Shown here in pieces: positions 26,489-38,313 of a DNA stretch of 64,000 bases. Below the pieces are notes generated by a model. The model was given only the letters and a program-made list of their open reading frames with translations, made no database searches and was not told the origin of the DNA. Origin of the DNA: Megamonas hypermegale (GTDB lineage Bacteria > Bacillota > Negativicutes > Selenomonadales > Selenomonadaceae). The stretch covers positions 1,488,001 through 1,552,000 of the forward strand of contig NZ_LT906446.1 of NCBI RefSeq assembly GCF_900187035.1, read 5' to 3'. A program made the translations under genes and the position numbers. The stretch's first letter is position 1. Each line of letters starts with the position of its first letter.

Positions 26489-27745
26489 TTACTTCATAAA
26501 GCCTTCATAATGGCGCATTACGACCATTGATTCAATCTGTTGCATCGTATTAAGTGCAACCCCTACAACGATTAATAATGCTGTACCACCAAAATGAATA
26601 CCTTCAATATGAGTAGCACCAGCTATCATTGTAGGCAATATTGCAATGAATGCAAGGAAAAATGCACCCGCTAATGTAATACGTGTCATAATACGGTCTA
26701 AATAATCTGCAGTCGCCTGTCCCGGACGAATACCAGGAATAAAACCACCGTATTTTTTCAAATTATCAGCGAGGTCCGGAATTTTAAAAGTAACAGCTGT
26801 GTAAAAATACGTAAAGAATATAATCAACAATGCATATAAAGCAGACTGGAAAGGTGTTCCCCATTGGAAATAATCGGCAATCTGTTTAATCGTAGGATTT
26901 TGAACAAATTGAGCGATTGTTGGAGGAAACATCAATACAGAAGATGCAAAGATGATTGGAATAACGCCGGCCTGATTTACCTTAAGCGGAATGTGCGTAG
27001 AATGACCGCCGTATGTTTTACGACCCACAACTCGTTTTGCATATGAAACCGGAACTCTGCGTTGCCCTTCGTTGATAGCTATAACAAAAACTATCATCGC
27101 TAAAGCAATAATTCCAAAGAACAATACGTTGAAATAACTGATTGTTCCTGCTTGTAAATAATTATATATAGTACTCAAATTATGCGGAAGAGCCGCAACG
27201 ATACCTGCAAAAATGATAAGTGATATACCATTTCCCACACCGTGTGCAGTTATCTGTTCACCAATCCACATAAGGAATACCGTTCCTGCTGTCAGGGTAA
27301 TAGCAATAATAAAAATAGATGTAAAACTAGGATTTATAATGGCCTGTTTAAGACCAATGGACATACCTATAGCTTGTAAAAATGCCAAGACAACAGTTAA
27401 ATAACGAGTCGTCTTGGTTATCTTTTTATGCCCCTCTTCGCCTTCTTTTGACCATTGCTCCAATGTTGGTATTACTACTGTCAATAATTGAATAATAATT
27501 GACGCATTAATATATGGGGTAATACTCATAGCAAAGAGAGAAAATTTACTTAAAGCACCACCGGAAAATAAATCGAGTAGTCCGAACAAATTACCGCTGT
27601 TAAATAACTGTTCTAAAACTGCAGGATTTACTCCAGGCACCGGGATATGAGTCCCGAGCCTGAAGATTGCAAACATAATAAGTGTAAATACTATTTTCTG
27701 TCGCAATTCGGTGATTTTGAGGATATTGCTAAGAGCTGAAAGCAC
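26489..27745 (-). CDS. secY: Protein translocase subunit SecY
   Basis: 418 residues with ten transmembrane segments; signatures include [19 protein letters not shown] and the plug region [20 protein letters not shown]. It forms the Sec channel in the inner membrane with SecE (45006-45224). It starts with GTG at 27745, abutting the rplO stop, behind GAGGTGATC. Confidence 0.98.
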   Translation of the reverse strand: MLSALSNILKITELRQKIVFTLIMFAIFRLGTHIPVPGVNPAVLEQLFNSGNLFGLLDLFSGGALSKFSLFAMSITPYINASIIIQLLTVVIPTLEQWSKEGEEGHKKITKTTRYLTVVLAFLQAIGMSIGLKQAIINPSFTSIFIIAITLTAGTVFLMWIGEQITAHGVGNGISLIIFAGIVAALPHNLSTIYNYLQAGTISYFNVLFFGIIALAMIVFVIAINEGQRRVPVSYAKRVVGRKTYGGHSTHIPLKVNQAGVIPIIFASSVLMFPPTIAQFVQNPTIKQIADYFQWGTPFQSALYALLIIFFTYFYTAVTFKIPDLADNLKKYGGFIPGIRPGQATADYLDRIMTRITLAGAFFLAFIAILPTMIAGATHIEGIHFGGTALLIVVGVALNTMQQIESMVVMRHYEGFMK

Positions 27746-28186
27746 TTAGATCACCTCTACTTTTCCACCTGCTGCTGTAATTTTTTCTTCAGCAGATTTA
27801 GTAAAGCCGTTTGCTACTACAGTTAATTTCTTAGTAATTTCGCCGTTACCAAGAACGCGTACACCATCGCAAACGTTTTTAAGAATACCTGCTTCAACTA
27901 ATGCTGCTGGGTCTACTGTTGCGCCATCTTCAAAACGATTTAAAGAAGAAACGTTAACTTCAGCATATTCTTTTGCAAAAACATTTTTGAAGCCACGTTT
28001 TGGCAATCTACGATATAAAGGCATCTGGCCACCTTCGAAACCAGTACGAACACCGCCGCCGGAGCGAGCATTCTGACCTTTATGACCACGGCCGGAAGTT
28101 TTTCCTAAACCGGAACCTAAACCACGACCAACACGGATACGAACTTTTTTAGAGCCCGGTGCTGGTGATAATTCATGTAATTTCAT
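27746..28186 (-). CDS. rplO: 50S ribosomal protein L15
   Basis: 146 residues; the Gly-rich N-terminus ([20 protein letters not shown]) and [18 protein letters not shown] are diagnostic. L15 is a late-assembly 23S-binding protein. In the spc cluster between rpmD and secY. Confidence 0.98.
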   Translation of the reverse strand: MKLHELSPAPGSKKVRIRVGRGLGSGLGKTSGRGHKGQNARSGGGVRTGFEGGQMPLYRRLPKRGFKNVFAKEYAEVNVSSLNRFEDGATVDPAALVEAGILKNVCDGVRVLGNGEITKKLTVVANGFTKSAEEKITAAGGKVEVI

Positions 28187-28207
28187 AACCTGGACACCTC
28201 CTCTAAA

Positions 28208-28393
28208 TTATTCGCTGATTTTTTCTACTTTAATAAGATGTTCTACTTTGTGAAGCATACCTTTGATGCAAGGAGTGTCTTCATGTTCTACTGTAGAATT
28301 TAATTTACGTAATCCCAAAGCCTGAATAGTTCTTCTCTGAGTTTCAGGTCTGCCGATCAGACTTCTTGTAAGGGTAATTTTCAGTTTTGCCAT
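28208..28393 (-). CDS. rpmD: 50S ribosomal protein L30
   Basis: 61 residues; [20 protein letters not shown] is the family start. A small 23S-binding protein. In the usual place between rpsE and rplO, with GGAGG upstream. Confidence 0.97.
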   Translation of the reverse strand: MAKLKITLTRSLIGRPETQRRTIQALGLRKLNSTVEHEDTPCIKGMLHKVEHLIKVEKISE

Positions 28394-28407
28394 TGAAATT
28401 TTCCTCC

Positions 28408-28908
28408 TTAACCTAAAAGTTCCTGAACGGATTTTCCACGAAGTTCAGCTACGAGCTCAGCTTTTTTAAGCTGTTCCAAACCTTTAATAGTTGCACGAAC
28501 CATATTATTAGGGTTGGAAGAACCTAAGGATTTAGTTAAAATGTTACCAACACCTGCGAGTTCTAAAACTGCACGAGCTGGGCCACCTGCGATAACACCA
28601 GTACCTTTTGCAGCCGGTTTTAAGAGAACACGACCTGCACCAAATATACCGATGCTTTCATGTGGAATAGTTTTATCTACTAAAGAAACTTCTACAAGAT
28701 TCTTTTTAGCATCTTCAATGCCTTTTCTGATTGCTTCAGGTACTTCACTAGCTTTACCGAGACCTGCACCTACATGACCGTTTCTATCGCCTACTACAAC
28801 AAGAGCGCTGAAAGAGAAGCGACGGCCACCTTTTACAACCTTAGCAACGCGATTAATATACACAACTTTTTCTTCTAATTCAAGTGCGTTTGCGTCAATC
28901 TTGGCCAT
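28408..28908 (-). CDS. rpsE: 30S ribosomal protein S5
   Basis: 166 residues: double-stranded RNA-binding N-terminal domain ([19 protein letters not shown]) and C-terminal ribosomal fold ([20 protein letters not shown]). It contributes to decoding accuracy and mRNA unwinding. 22 bases after rplR. Confidence 0.98.
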   Translation of the reverse strand: MAKIDANALELEEKVVYINRVAKVVKGGRRFSFSALVVVGDRNGHVGAGLGKASEVPEAIRKGIEDAKKNLVEVSLVDKTIPHESIGIFGAGRVLLKPAAKGTGVIAGGPARAVLELAGVGNILTKSLGSSNPNNMVRATIKGLEQLKKAELVAELRGKSVQELLG

Positions 28909-28930
28909 TAATTTACCTCCTGTTCCAATA

Positions 28931-29290
28931 TTAGAATTTCAGACCAGCTTCACGAGCTGCATCTGCTAAAGCTGCTACACGACCATGATATACATAGCCA
29001 CCGCGGTCAAATACAACTTCAGTAATGCCTTTTTCTAAAGCACGTTTTGCTACTGTAGCACCAATAACTTTTGCTGCTTCAATATTTCCGCCATAACCGT
29101 TAAAGTCTTTATCTTGAGTGCTAGCTGCAGCTAAAGTAACACCGTTAACATCATCGATAACTTGAGCATAAATATTGCTTAAGCTACGGAATACATTTAA
29201 ACGAGGTTTTTCAGCTGTGCCAGAAATATGATTACGAACTCTTAAGTGACGTTTCTGACGAGCTTGATTTTTATCCTGTTTTTTAAACAA
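28931..29290 (-). CDS. rplR: 50S ribosomal protein L18
   Basis: 119 residues; RPRLNVFRS-like segment ([20 protein letters not shown]) and the end [15 protein letters not shown] are diagnostic. It binds 5S rRNA. It begins with TTG at 29290 after GAGAGG; no better ATG is in frame. Confidence 0.97.
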   Translation of the reverse strand: MFKKQDKNQARQKRHLRVRNHISGTAEKPRLNVFRSLSNIYAQVIDDVNGVTLAAASTQDKDFNGYGGNIEAAKVIGATVAKRALEKGITEVVFDRGGYVYHGRVAALADAAREAGLKF

Positions 29291-29326
29291 AATCAGCCTC
29301 TCCTTTCTATTTCTAACTAAAGATTA

Positions 29327-29872
29327 TTATTTCTTAGAACCAGTTTTACCAGCTTTACGACGAATATGTTCGCCTTCGTACTTAATACCTTTTCCTTTGT
29401 AAGGTTCAGGTTCTCTGTAAGAACGAATTTTAGCTGCCATAGCGCCAACAGCTTCTTTGTCAATACCAGATACAACAATCTTGTTAGGAGCAGGAGCTTC
29501 TAATTTAATACCAACAGGAGGTTCAACAACTACTGGATGAGAAAAACCTAAAGATAAGTTAAGGTTTTTACCAGCTTGTGCAGCTCTGTAACCTACACCG
29601 TTAATTTCTAAGTTTTTTACAAAGCCTTGAGTTACACCTACAACCATATTATTAATAAGAGTACGTGTAAGACCATGTAAAGATCTATGCAATTTATCTT
29701 CGGAAGGACGTTCTACTGTTACAACGCCGTCTCCTACTGTAATTTTCATATCTTTATGACAGTCGCGGCTGATTTCGCCTTTTGGACCTTTTACCGCTAC
29801 GTGATTGTGTTCATCAACTGTTACAGTAACCCCAGCAGGGATTGTAATCGGTTCTCTACCAATTCTTGACAT
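29327..29872 (-). CDS. rplF: 50S ribosomal protein L6
   Basis: 181 residues; [17 protein letters not shown] at the start and [20 protein letters not shown] near the end. L6 lies by the sarcin-ricin loop where elongation factors bind. Between rpsH and rplR. Confidence 0.98.
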   Translation of the reverse strand: MSRIGREPITIPAGVTVTVDEHNHVAVKGPKGEISRDCHKDMKITVGDGVVTVERPSEDKLHRSLHGLTRTLINNMVVGVTQGFVKNLEINGVGYRAAQAGKNLNLSLGFSHPVVVEPPVGIKLEAPAPNKIVVSGIDKEAVGAMAAKIRSYREPEPYKGKGIKYEGEHIRRKAGKTGSKK

Positions 29873-29900
29873 TTGTACACCTCCTAGTCTAAAACAATTT

Positions 29901-30299
29901 TTACCATACGTATGCTAATACTTCGCCGCCAACACCAGCACGACGTGCTTGCTTATCACTCATAATACCTTTAGAAGTAGAGATGATAGCAATACCAAGA
30001 CCACCAAGTACGCGAGGTAATTGGTCTTTCTTAGCGTAAGCACGAAGACCAGGTTTGGAAATACGTTTAATACCAGTGATTACTTGTTCACGGTTTGGGC
30101 CGTATTTCAAAGTGATTGTAATAACACCTTGTTTATTGTCTTCTGCGAAGGAGAAGTCTTTGATGAAACCTTCATCTTTAAGAACTTCCGCAATAGCGCG
30201 TTTCATTTTAGAACCAGGAATTTCAACTTTATCATGAAGCACGGAGTTTGCATTGCGCAAACGAGTTAACATATCTGCAATAGGATCAGTCATTGCCAT
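29901..30299 (-). CDS. rpsH: 30S ribosomal protein S8
   Basis: 132 residues; [14 protein letters not shown] and the C-terminal [20 protein letters not shown] identify it. S8 binds helix 21 of 16S rRNA and, in enterobacteria, represses the spc operon; that control is not shown here. Confidence 0.98.
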   Translation of the reverse strand: MAMTDPIADMLTRLRNANSVLHDKVEIPGSKMKRAIAEVLKDEGFIKDFSFAEDNKQGVITITLKYGPNREQVITGIKRISKPGLRAYAKKDQLPRVLGGLGIAIISTSKGIMSDKQARRAGVGGEVLAYVW

Positions 30300-30326
30300 G
30301 AATCGATATCCTCCTTTCTTTCTACT

Positions 30327-30512
30327 TTACCAACTAGCTTTTGTTACGCCAGGGATTGCACCTTTATAACTCTGTTCTCTGAAACAGATACGGCACATAT
30401 CGAATTTACGCATATAACCATGTGGACGACCACAGATTTTGCATCTATTATATTTACGAACCTTGTATTTTGGTTCTTGACTCCATTTCTGGACCAATGC
30501 CTTTCTGGCCAT
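30327..30512 (-). CDS. rpsN: 30S ribosomal protein S14, zinc-binding (type Z)
   Basis: 61 residues with CKIC and CRIC pairs as zinc ligands ([20 protein letters not shown]), the short Firmicutes type Z form. It acts in the 30S head. Between rplE and rpsH, ATG behind a strong ribosome site. Confidence 0.97.
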   Translation of the reverse strand: MARKALVQKWSQEPKYKVRKYNRCKICGRPHGYMRKFDMCRICFREQSYKGAIPGVTKASW

Positions 30513-30536
30513 AGATAGTATACCTCCTCTTAAGAA

Positions 30537-31079
30537 TTAAGCACTAAACGGCATACCCATTAATTTAAGAAGAGCTCTAGCTTCTTCATCTGTCTTTGCC
30601 GTAGTAACAATAATAATATTCATACCATGAATTTTTTCGATTTTATCATACTCAATTTCAGGGAAAATCAATTGTTCTTTAAGACCAACTGAATAATTTC
30701 CGCGACCATCAAAAGCTTTAGGGCTTACGCCACGGAAGTCACGAACACGAGGCAAAGCGATATTCATAAATTTATCAAGGAACTGATACATACGAGTTCC
30801 ACGAAGAGTAACTTTTGCACCGATAGGCATTCCTGCACGCAATTTCCATGCTGCAAGAGATTTTTTAGCGCGAGTCAAAACAGGTTTTTGACCAGCAATA
30901 ATTGTAAGGTCAGCTACAGCAGAATCTAATGCTTTAGAGTTGTGAGCAGCTTCACCAACACCCATACTAATAATGATTTTTTCAATCTTTGGAAGTTCCA
31001 TTACGTTTTTGTAACCGAATTGTTCAGTAAGTGCAGGAACTACTTCTTTGACATATTTTTCTTGTAATCTATCCACCAA
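30537..31079 (-). CDS. rplE: 50S ribosomal protein L5
   Basis: 180 residues; [20 protein letters not shown] and [20 protein letters not shown] are diagnostic. It binds 5S rRNA and contacts the P-site tRNA. Two adjacent starts fit GGAGG, TTG 31079 and GTG 31076; the spacing slightly favours the GTG. Confidence 0.97.
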   Translation of the reverse strand: MVDRLQEKYVKEVVPALTEQFGYKNVMELPKIEKIIISMGVGEAAHNSKALDSAVADLTIIAGQKPVLTRAKKSLAAWKLRAGMPIGAKVTLRGTRMYQFLDKFMNIALPRVRDFRGVSPKAFDGRGNYSVGLKEQLIFPEIEYDKIEKIHGMNIIIVTTAKTDEEARALLKLMGMPFSA

Positions 31080-31097
31080 GATATCCTCCTTCCTTTA

Positions 31098-31430
31098 TTA
31101 TTTTGCTTGGTCTAATGCTTCACCGCATTTTTTGCATACGCGAACCATTTTACCATTGATTTCTTTTTTAGCTACGCGAGTTGCTTTGGAGCAAGCTGGG
31201 CAAACTACCATTACTTTAGAAGCAGACATAGGAGCTTCTTTTTCAATGATGCCGCCGTTTGGAGCTTTCTGATTAGGTTTAGTGTGGCGTTTAATTTTGT
31301 TAGCGCCTTCTACTACAACTTTATCTTTAGCAGGCATAGCCTGAAGGATTTTACCTTGTTTACCTTTATCTTTACCAGATAATACTAAAACAGTATCACC
31401 TTTTTTTACATGCAATTTAGCCTGTGACAA
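31098..31430 (-). CDS. rplX: 50S ribosomal protein L24
   Basis: 110 residues; a KOW motif ([20 protein letters not shown]) and a C-terminal CPAC...CKKC zinc pair. It initiates 50S assembly. It starts with TTG at 31430, 7-8 bases after AGGAGGTG. Confidence 0.97.
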   Translation of the reverse strand: MSQAKLHVKKGDTVLVLSGKDKGKQGKILQAMPAKDKVVVEGANKIKRHTKPNQKAPNGGIIEKEAPMSASKVMVVCPACSKATRVAKKEINGKMVRVCKKCGEALDQAK

Positions 31431-31454
31431 ATCTTGGCACCTCCTGTCTATTTA

Positions 31455-31823
31455 TTAAATTACTTCTGGTGCCAGTGAAACGATTTTCATAAAATCTTTG
31501 TCACGTAATTCTCTGGCTACCGGGCCAAAAATACGAGTTCCGCGTGGAGTTTTATCGTCTTTGATAATAACAGCAGCGTTTTCATCAAAGCGAATATAAG
31601 AACCATCTGCACGGCGTAAACCCTTTTTAGAACGTACTACTACAGCTTTAACAACATCACCTTTTTTAACAACACCGCCAGGTGAAGCGGATTTTACTGC
31701 AGCTACGATTATATCACCAATGTTGGCATATTTACGATAAGAACCGCCCATTACACGAATGCACATAATTTCTTTTGCACCAGTGTTATCACCAACATTC
31801 AACATTGTCTGTTGCTGAATCAT
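31455..31823 (-). CDS. rplN: 50S ribosomal protein L14
   Basis: 122 residues; [20 protein letters not shown] and [19 protein letters not shown] are diagnostic. It forms an intersubunit bridge and the docking site of silencing factor RsfS. Between rpsQ and rplX. Confidence 0.98.
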   Translation of the reverse strand: MIQQQTMLNVGDNTGAKEIMCIRVMGGSYRKYANIGDIIVAAVKSASPGGVVKKGDVVKAVVVRSKKGLRRADGSYIRFDENAAVIIKDDKTPRGTRIFGPVARELRDKDFMKIVSLAPEVI

Positions 31824-31862
31824 TGCTTTACCTCCTTCTTAAAATTAGAACAAACTAAAAGA

Positions 31863-32120
31863 TTATTTTGCTCTTTCAAGAATTTCAACGACTCTCCAAC
31901 GTTTATCTTTAGATAATGGACGAGTTTCCATGATAGAAACTGTGTCACCTACGTGAGCTTCGTTATTTTCATCGTGTGCTTTAAATTTTACAGTTTTCTT
32001 AACTGCTTTTTTGTAGAGTGGATGACTTTCTGTATCAACTACAGCAACAACAATAGTTTTTTCCATTTTGTCGCTTACAACTTTACCAACTTTAACTTTG
32101 CGTACATTTCTTTCGCTCAT
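31863..32120 (-). CDS. rpsQ: 30S ribosomal protein S17
   Basis: 85 residues; an OB-fold ([19 protein letters not shown], then [18 protein letters not shown]). It binds the 5' domain of 16S rRNA. An in-frame start 30 bases upstream lacks a ribosome site and the extension overlaps GGAGG, so ATG 32120 is chosen. Confidence 0.96.
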   Translation of the reverse strand: MSERNVRKVKVGKVVSDKMEKTIVVAVVDTESHPLYKKAVKKTVKFKAHDENNEAHVGDTVSIMETRPLSKDKRWRVVEILERAK

Positions 32121-32166
32121 TAAGAGAACCTCCTTCCTTCTGCATATCATTATACTACAAAAACCA

Positions 32167-32361
32167 TTAAGCTTTTAATTCTTGTTCACGTTGAACAGTT
32201 TTAATGCGAGCAATAGTTTTCTTTACTTCTTTGATACGCATAGGGTTTTCAAGCTGACCTGTAGCAAGCTGAAATCTGAGGTTGAATAATTCTTCTTTAA
32301 GCGAAGCAAGTTTCTGGTTAAGTTCGCCAGCACTCATTTCACGTATTTCATTAACCTTCAT
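32167..32361 (-). CDS. rpmC: 50S ribosomal protein L29
   Basis: 64 residues, two helices ([20 protein letters not shown], then [20 protein letters not shown]). It sits at the tunnel exit near trigger factor and SRP. It overlaps the rplP end by 11 bases, showing coupling. Confidence 0.97.
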   Translation of the reverse strand: MKVNEIREMSAGELNQKLASLKEELFNLRFQLATGQLENPMRIKEVKKTIARIKTVQREQELKA

Positions 32362-32788
32362 TTACTTCACCCTCCCCTTGCACTTCACGCTTAATGAATT
32401 TTGTTTTGATTGGGAGTTTGTGGCTTGCAAGACGCATAGCTTCTTTAGCAACTTCTTCGCTAACGCCGCCCATTTCAAACATTACACGACCAGGTTTTAC
32501 TACTGCTACCCAGTATTCAGGAGAACCTTTACCACTACCCATACGAGTTTCAGCAGGTTTTGCAGTTACTGGTTTATCAGGGAAGATTTTAATCCAAACC
32601 TGACCACCACGTTTAATATAACGAGTCATTGCAATACGAGCTGCTTCAATCTGACGGTTTGTAATCCATGCAGGTTCAAGAGCTTGTAAGCCGAATTCGC
32701 CATGTACTACTGTATTGCCTTTATGAGCTTTACCTTTCATAGTGCCACGGAACTGTTTACGGTATTTTACTCTTTTAGGTATTAACAT
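32351..32788 (-). CDS. rplP: 50S ribosomal protein L16
   Basis: 145 residues; [20 protein letters not shown] and the [18 protein letters not shown] loop are diagnostic. L16 positions A-site tRNA. It overlaps rpsC by one base and rpmC by 11. Confidence 0.98.
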   Translation of the reverse strand: MLIPKRVKYRKQFRGTMKGKAHKGNTVVHGEFGLQALEPAWITNRQIEAARIAMTRYIKRGGQVWIKIFPDKPVTAKPAETRMGSGKGSPEYWVAVVKPGRVMFEMGGVSEEVAKEAMRLASHKLPIKTKFIKREVQGEGEVNEG

Positions 32789-33462
32789 TAGTCTTCGCTC
32801 CCTTCAGTAGCTTCTGCTTTTACAGCAGTTTTCTTTTCAGGAAGAACTTCGCCTTTGAAAATCCATACTTTTACGCCAAGACGGCCATAAGTTGTATGAG
32901 CTTCAGCTGTACCATAATCGATATCAGCACGTAAAGTATGAAGAGGAATACTACCTTCACGGTAAGATTCGCTACGAGCAATTTCAGCACCGCCGAGACG
33001 GCCACCTACTGTTACTTTAATACCTTTAGCGCCCATACGGATTGTACGGCTAACAGCCTGTTTCATTGCACGACGGAAAGCAACACGACGTTCGAGCTGA
33101 GAAGCGATGTTTTCAGCAACAAGTGTAGCATCCATATCTGGCTGTTTAATTTCTGCGATATTAATATCTACATGTTTATCAGTATATTTTTTAAGGCCTT
33201 TTTTGAGCTGTTCAATACCAGAACCACCACGGCCGATAACCATACCAGGTTTAGCAGTATGAATAGTTAATCTGAGACGATTTTTTGAACGTTCTGTTTC
33301 GATTTTGGAAACGCCAGAAACTTTTAATGTATCTTTTAAATAGCTGCGGATTTTAATGTCTTCATGTAAATTAGCAGCAAAGTCTTTACCAGCATACCAT
33401 TTAGCATCCCAAGTTTTTACAATACCAAGGCGCATGCCATGTGGATTAACTTTTTGTCCCAA
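32788..33462 (-). CDS. rpsC: 30S ribosomal protein S3
   Basis: 224 residues: KH domain with [16 protein letters not shown] and C-terminal [13 protein letters not shown]. It helps form the mRNA entry site. It starts with TTG at 33462, 8 bases after GGAGGG ([11 protein letters not shown]). Confidence 0.98.
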   Translation of the reverse strand: MGQKVNPHGMRLGIVKTWDAKWYAGKDFAANLHEDIKIRSYLKDTLKVSGVSKIETERSKNRLRLTIHTAKPGMVIGRGGSGIEQLKKGLKKYTDKHVDINIAEIKQPDMDATLVAENIASQLERRVAFRRAMKQAVSRTIRMGAKGIKVTVGGRLGGAEIARSESYREGSIPLHTLRADIDYGTAEAHTTYGRLGVKVWIFKGEVLPEKKTAVKAEATEGSED

Positions 33463-33481
33463 ATCTATTCCCTCCTTCTAA

Positions 33482-33814
33482 TTATTTTTCTTTAACTACG
33501 ATTGTAACGTGAGATGTACGTTTTAAGATTTTGAATGCCTGTCCACGGGAACGTGGGTGAATACGTTTGAGGGTAGGACCCTGGTCAACGAATGCTGTAG
33601 CCACATAGAGGTTATCAGGATTCATATCGAAATTGTTTTCAGCATTTGCTACTGCTGATTTTAAAACTTTATTGATTACATCAGCACCTGCTTTAGGTGT
33701 GAATTTTAATATTGCAAACGCGTCAGCTACGTTTTTGCCACGAATGAGGTTCATAACAATACGTACTTTACGCGGAGAAATACGGATATATTTTGCTACT
33801 GCTTTTGCTTCCAC
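33482..33814 (-). CDS. rplV: 50S ribosomal protein L22
   Basis: 110 residues; [20 protein letters not shown] and the tunnel-lining hairpin [19 protein letters not shown]. The start is GTG 33814, 7 bases after AAAGGAGG; an in-frame TTG at 33835 lies before that site and is rejected. Confidence 0.96.
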   Translation of the reverse strand: MEAKAVAKYIRISPRKVRIVMNLIRGKNVADAFAILKFTPKAGADVINKVLKSAVANAENNFDMNPDNLYVATAFVDQGPTLKRIHPRSRGQAFKILKRTSHVTIVVKEK

Positions 33815-33835
33815 AGCTGCTCCTCCTTTCAACAA

Positions 33836-34117
33836 TTATTTCAAAGATGTACGTCTTTCTTCGCCAGCATGGCCTTTATAAGTTCTTGTTGGTGCGAATT
33901 CACCAAGTTTATGACCAACCATGTCTTCTGTAATGTATACAGGTACATGTTTGCGACCATCATGAACTGCAATTGTATGGCCTACAAATGTAGGAAGGAT
34001 TGTCGAACTGCGGGACCAAGTTTTTACAACTTTTTTGTCATTTGCTGCATTTAAAGCGTCAATTTTCTTTTCAAGGCTTTCTGCGACAAAAGGTCCTTTT
34101 TTTACTGATCTTGACAA
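33836..34117 (-). CDS. rpsS: 30S ribosomal protein S19
   Basis: 93 residues, the family size, beginning [18 protein letters not shown]. It acts in the 30S head with S13. The start is TTG 34117, 7 bases after AAAGGAGG; the ATG at 34135 lies before the site and would add a non-homologous extension. Confidence 0.95.
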   Translation of the reverse strand: MSRSVKKGPFVAESLEKKIDALNAANDKKVVKTWSRSSTILPTFVGHTIAVHDGRKHVPVYITEDMVGHKLGEFAPTRTYKGHAGEERRTSLK

Positions 34118-34179
34118 AATATGTCCTCCTTTCATTTCAGAATAAGGTAATCTATTAGGCTACCTTATTCATGATTTTA

Positions 34180-35004
34180 TTATTTACGACGTTTAACGAT
34201 GAGTTTATCGGATGCTTTTTTACGACGAGTTCTAACGCCTCTAGCACATTTACCCCATTTAGTAACAGGATGTTTACGACCAACTGGGCTACGGCCTTCC
34301 CCACCACCATGTGGATGGTCGCAAGGGTTCATTGCAACACCGCGGTTTTCTGGACGAATACCGAGCCAACGGTTACGACCTGCTTTACCGATTGTGAGGT
34401 TTTCATGATCTAAGTTACCAATCTGACCGATTGTTGCACGGCAGTTGATATGAACTTTACGGATTTCACCGGATGGCATACGTAAGAGAGCATAGTTACC
34501 TTCTTTAGCCATGAGCTGAGCTGCGGCACCAGCGGAACGAACCATCTGGCCACCTTTACCGATTTTAAGTTCAATGTTGTGTACTAATGTACCAAGTGGA
34601 ATATTAGCAAGTGGTAATGTATTACCTACTTTAATATCTGCTTCTGGGCCAGATACTACCTGGTCACCAACTTTTAATCCGTTTGGAGCGAGGATGTAAC
34701 GTTTTTCACCGTCAAAATAGTTGAGCAGTGCGATACGAGCGCTACGGTTTGGATCATATTCTATAGTAGCAACGCGTGCTGGAACACCATCTTTATTGCG
34801 TTTAAAATCGATTACACGATATAAACGTTTGTGTCCGCCGCCTTGATGTCTTACTGTTAAACGGCCTTGGAAGTTACGACCGCCTTTGCTTTTAAGACTT
34901 TCAACCAAGGATTTCTCAGGTTTTTTAGCTGTGATTTCTTCGAAGGAAGAAACAGTCATAAATCTTCTACCTGCAGAATAAGGTTTAAAACTCTTTATTG
35001 CCAC
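34180..35004 (-). CDS. rplB: 50S ribosomal protein L2
   Basis: 274 residues; [20 protein letters not shown] and the peptidyl-transferase-proximal [20 protein letters not shown]. It is essential for subunit joining. It starts with GTG at 35004 after GGAGG. Confidence 0.98.
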   Translation of the reverse strand: MAIKSFKPYSAGRRFMTVSSFEEITAKKPEKSLVESLKSKGGRNFQGRLTVRHQGGGHKRLYRVIDFKRNKDGVPARVATIEYDPNRSARIALLNYFDGEKRYILAPNGLKVGDQVVSGPEADIKVGNTLPLANIPLGTLVHNIELKIGKGGQMVRSAGAAAQLMAKEGNYALLRMPSGEIRKVHINCRATIGQIGNLDHENLTIGKAGRNRWLGIRPENRGVAMNPCDHPHGGGEGRSPVGRKHPVTKWGKCARGVRTRRKKASDKLIVKRRK

Positions 35005-35034
35005 TTAATTAACCTCCTTTTTTTATCTTTTTAC

Positions 35035-35316
35035 TTAAGCTTGGAAGAACTCGATAGTTTCTCCAGCTGCAAGTTTTACGATTGCTTTTTTATAATCAGA
35101 ACGTTTACCGATGTTACGGCCCATACGTTTTACTTTACCAAGAACATTGATTGTATTTACGGATTCAACTTTTACATTGAAGATTGTAGATACTGCTTTG
35201 GCAATTTCAATTTTGTTTGCTTGTTTAGCAACAACGAATACGTATTTGCCTTCTTCCATCATTTCAGTTGTCATTTCTGTAACAAGTGGTCTGATTAAGA
35301 TATCTCTAGCTTCCAT
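35035..35316 (-). CDS. rplW: 50S ribosomal protein L23
   Basis: 93 residues; [20 protein letters not shown] and the extended loop [18 protein letters not shown]. It docks trigger factor and SRP at the exit. One base separates it from the rplD stop. Confidence 0.98.
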   Translation of the reverse strand: MEARDILIRPLVTEMTTEMMEEGKYVFVVAKQANKIEIAKAVSTIFNVKVESVNTINVLGKVKRMGRNIGKRSDYKKAIVKLAAGETIEFFQA

Positions 35317-35317
35317 C

Positions 35318-35941
35318 TTATGCTAATACCTCCTCAATACGTGTAATAGCATCTTTTGTAATGAAGAGTTTGCTATGATTTAAAATATCATAAACATTTA
35401 ATCCGCAAGAACTGATAGCTTTTACACCAGGGATATTACGAGAAGATTTTTCTACGTTTTCTACTACATCAGCAGTAACGATAAGAGCTTTCTCGTTTAC
35501 GTTGAAATCACTCATCATTTTTACAACTTCTTTTGTTTTTGGAGCTGCAAAATCTAAACTTTCTAATACAATGAAGTTACCATTGTTTACTTTATCTGTT
35601 AAAGCGCATTTAATTGCTAAACGACGCTGTTTACGAGGCATTCTGAAAGCATAGGAACGAGGAGACGGGCCAAATACTGTACCACCGCCTACCCAAAGTG
35701 GGGAACGGGTGCTTCCGCTACGAGCACGACCTGTACCTTTTTGTTTCCAAGGTTTACGTCCGCCGCCGCGTACTAAACCTCTAGTTTTTGTCGCATGCGT
35801 TCCTAAACGCTGAGCTGCCAACTGCATAACAACTGCCTGATGAACAAGGCCTTCGTTTACTTCAACGCCAAATACGCTTTCATTTAATTCGATATCACCG
35901 ATCTGCTGGCCGGCAACTGTATAAACTGCTACTTTAGGCAT
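35318..35941 (-). CDS. rplD: 50S ribosomal protein L4
   Basis: 207 residues; [20 protein letters not shown] is the tunnel loop. L4 is an early assembly protein and, in enterobacteria, an autogenous repressor of the S10 operon. In standard position between rplC and rplW. Confidence 0.98.
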   Translation of the reverse strand: MPKVAVYTVAGQQIGDIELNESVFGVEVNEGLVHQAVVMQLAAQRLGTHATKTRGLVRGGGRKPWKQKGTGRARSGSTRSPLWVGGGTVFGPSPRSYAFRMPRKQRRLAIKCALTDKVNNGNFIVLESLDFAAPKTKEVVKMMSDFNVNEKALIVTADVVENVEKSSRNIPGVKAISSCGLNVYDILNHSKLFITKDAITRIEEVLA

Positions 35942-35967
35942 AATATAGCATATCCTCCTTCCAATTA

Positions 35968-36609
35968 TTATTTATTAGGTTTAACTGTATCTTTAATTAC
36001 TACAAAGCTATTTTTAGCACCTGGAATAGCACCTTTGATTAAAATAAGGTTACGGTCAGCATCAACGCGAACAACGCTTAAACGCTGTACAGTAACTTTA
36101 GCGCCACCCATACGGCCTGGTAATTTTTTACCTTTAAGTACACGTCCACCATGACCAGAAATCATAGCACCTGTAGAACCTGGTTCACGATGAGATTTAG
36201 AACCGTGACCCATAGGACCTCTAGCAAAGTTGTGACGTTTAATACCGCCGGCAAAACCTTTACCTTTAGAAGTACCAGTAACATCAACTAAATCACCGGC
36301 ACCAAATATGTCAACGCTGATGGAGTCACCAGCTTTATATTCTGGAACATCTGCAAGGCGGAATTCGCGGATGAATTTTACTGGTTCAACGCCAGCTTTT
36401 GCGAAATGGCCTTTCATTGGTTTAGTTACATTTTTTTCTTTAATTGTTCCAAAGCCAATCTGAACTGCGTTATAACCGTCAGTTTCAACTGTTTTGCTCT
36501 GAAGAACAACGTTTTTACCGGATTCTACAACTGTAACAGGAACTACTTTACCTTCTTCAGTAAAGATTTGAGTCATGCCAAGTTTTTTACCTAAAATTAC
36601 TTTTGCCAT
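35968..36609 (-). CDS. rplC: 50S ribosomal protein L3
   Basis: 213 residues; [20 protein letters not shown] and [20 protein letters not shown] are diagnostic. Its loop approaches the peptidyl-transferase centre. 16 bases after rpsJ. Confidence 0.98.
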   Translation of the reverse strand: MAKVILGKKLGMTQIFTEEGKVVPVTVVESGKNVVLQSKTVETDGYNAVQIGFGTIKEKNVTKPMKGHFAKAGVEPVKFIREFRLADVPEYKAGDSISVDIFGAGDLVDVTGTSKGKGFAGGIKRHNFARGPMGHGSKSHREPGSTGAMISGHGGRVLKGKKLPGRMGGAKVTVQRLSVVRVDADRNLILIKGAIPGAKNSFVVIKDTVKPNK

Positions 36610-36625
36610 CTATTGCCACCTCCTC

Positions 36626-36937
36626 TTACAATTTAATTTCGATATCCACACCTGCTGGCAAATCTAAACGCATTAAAGCATCAACAGTTTTAGATGTAGG
36701 TTCTAAAATGTCAATAAGACGTTTATGAGTTCTCATTTCGAACTGTTCACGGGAGTCTTTATTAAGATGTGGAGATCTCAAAATTGTAAAAATGTTTTTT
36801 TCAGTTGGCAATGGAATAGGACCAGATACCATTGCACCTGTTCTTTTAGCCGTTTCAACAATTTTAACGGAGCTTTGATCAAGTGCTTTATGATCATATG
36901 CTTTTAAACGAATTCTAATTTTTTGCTGTTTAGCCAA
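36626..36937 (-). CDS. rpsJ: 30S ribosomal protein S10
   Basis: 103 residues; [20 protein letters not shown] and [20 protein letters not shown]. It also partners NusB in antitermination. First gene of the S10 cluster, started by TTG 36937, 8 bases after GGAGG. A leader of about 100 bases separates it from the tuf terminator. Confidence 0.98.
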   Translation of the reverse strand: MAKQQKIRIRLKAYDHKALDQSSVKIVETAKRTGAMVSGPIPLPTEKNIFTILRSPHLNKDSREQFEMRTHKRLIDILEPTSKTVDALMRLDLPAGVDIEIKL

Positions 36938-37036
36938 GTTATTTTCCTCCTTGTCGCCCAGATTCTCGACCCGGACAATTTCTCCACGCCAGTTCCCTTA
37001 CGCGAGGTAAGCAATCTGCCGCGTCATCGCATTTTA
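36938..37036 (-). promoter_or_regulatory. Leader of the S10 operon
   Basis: The gap between the tuf terminator and rpsJ is more GC-rich than other gaps. It can pair TTGTC with GACAA around a GC-rich loop just before the ribosome site. Its position suits an S10 leader, known in several phyla to carry L4-mediated control. No convincing -35/-10 was found, so initiation may depend on read-through or a poorly matched promoter. Confidence 0.3.
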
Positions 37037-37037
37037 C

Positions 37038-37084
37038 AAAAAAAAACTTTATATAAGGGCAGCAAAATGCCGCCCCCATATAAA
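37038..37084 (-). terminator. Terminator after tuf
   Basis: A GC-rich inner stem (GGGC and GCA paired with TGC and GCCC, 37057-37074) is extended by TTTATAT/ATATAAA (37048-37054 with 37078-37084). On the minus strand it is followed by nine T's (37038-37046). It splits the str and S10 transcripts. Confidence 0.85.
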
Positions 37085-37105
37085 AATTTAATATTTAAAG
37101 ATTAA

Positions 37106-38293
37106 TTATTCGTCGATTTCAATTACACGACCAGCGCCTACTGTATGGCCACCTTCACGAATAGCGAAGCGAAGACCTTTTTCAATAGCGATTGGAGTGA
37201 TGAGTTCGATGCTCATTTCAATGTTATCGCCAGGCATAACCATTTCAGTACCTTCTGGAAGAGTTACAACACCAGTAACGTCAGTAGTACGGAAATAGAA
37301 CTGTGGACGATAGTTGGAGAAGAATGGAGTATGACGTCCACCTTCTTCTTTAGTTAATACGTAAACCTGAGCTTTGAATTTTTTGTGTGGATGAATTGTG
37401 CCAGGTTTAGCAAGAACTTGACCACGTTCGATTTCTTTACGGTCAATACCACGAAGAAGTGCACCGATGTTATCACCAGCAACAGCGCTATCAAGCATTT
37501 TGCGGAACATTTCGATACCAGTTACAGTAGTGGATTTCTTTTCATCGGAAAGACCAACGATTTCAACGCTGTCACCAAGTTTAAGTTCGCCACGTTCAAC
37601 ACGGCCTGTAGCAACAGTACCACGACCAGTAATTGTGAATACGTCTTCAACTGGCATTAAGAAAGGTTTATCAGTGTCACGTGTTGGAGTTGGGATGTAA
37701 TCATCAACAGCATCCATTAATTCAAGAATTTTCTTTTTAGCTTCTTCGTCGCCTTCGAGAGCCTGAAGAGCGGAACCAGTGATTACTGGAACGTCATCGC
37801 CTGGGAAGTCATAGCTGGAAAGAAGTTCACGAACTTCCATTTCAACAAGTTCGAGAAGTTCAGGGTCATCAACCTGGTCAGCTTTGTTGAGGAATACAAC
37901 GATAGCTGGAACACCAACCTGACGAGCGAGAAGGATGTGTTCACGAGTCTGAGGCATAGGACCATCAGCAGCACTAACAACGAGGATAGCACCGTCCATC
38001 TGAGCAGCACCAGTGATCATGTTTTTAACATAGTCAGCATGGCCTGGGCAGTCTACGTGAGCATAATGTCTTTTATCAGTTTCATATTCAACGTGTGCAG
38101 TGTTGATTGTGATACCGCGTTCACGTTCTTCTGGAGCTTTATCAATCATGCTGTAATCTTCGAACTGAGCCATACCTTTTTCGGATAATACTTTAGTGAT
38201 AGCAGCAGTTAAAGTAGTTTTACCATGGTCAACGTGACCAATTGTACCAATGTTTACATGTGGTTTAGTTCTTTCAAACTTTTGTTTAGCCAT
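37106..38293 (-). CDS. tuf: Translation elongation factor Tu
   Basis: 395 residues: P-loop GHVDHGKT (19-26), DCPGHADY and NKAD motifs, and the C-terminal [16 protein letters not shown]. It delivers aminoacyl-tRNA to the ribosome. Only one tuf copy is in the window, in the usual fusA-tuf position. Confidence 0.99.
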   Translation of the reverse strand: MAKQKFERTKPHVNIGTIGHVDHGKTTLTAAITKVLSEKGMAQFEDYSMIDKAPEERERGITINTAHVEYETDKRHYAHVDCPGHADYVKNMITGAAQMDGAILVVSAADGPMPQTREHILLARQVGVPAIVVFLNKADQVDDPELLELVEMEVRELLSSYDFPGDDVPVITGSALQALEGDEEAKKKILELMDAVDDYIPTPTRDTDKPFLMPVEDVFTITGRGTVATGRVERGELKLGDSVEIVGLSDEKKSTTVTGIEMFRKMLDSAVAGDNIGALLRGIDRKEIERGQVLAKPGTIHPHKKFKAQVYVLTKEEGGRHTPFFSNYRPQFYFRTTDVTGVVTLPEGTEMVMPGDNIEMSIELITPIAIEKGLRFAIREGGHTVGAGRVIEIDE

Positions 38294-38313
38294 TTAAATT
38301 TTTTCCTCCCTTA

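Noticed and set aside
34171-35326. Plus-strand frames opposite rplB and rplW
   Set aside because: They are antisense shadows of strongly conserved ribosomal genes, without ribosome sites.
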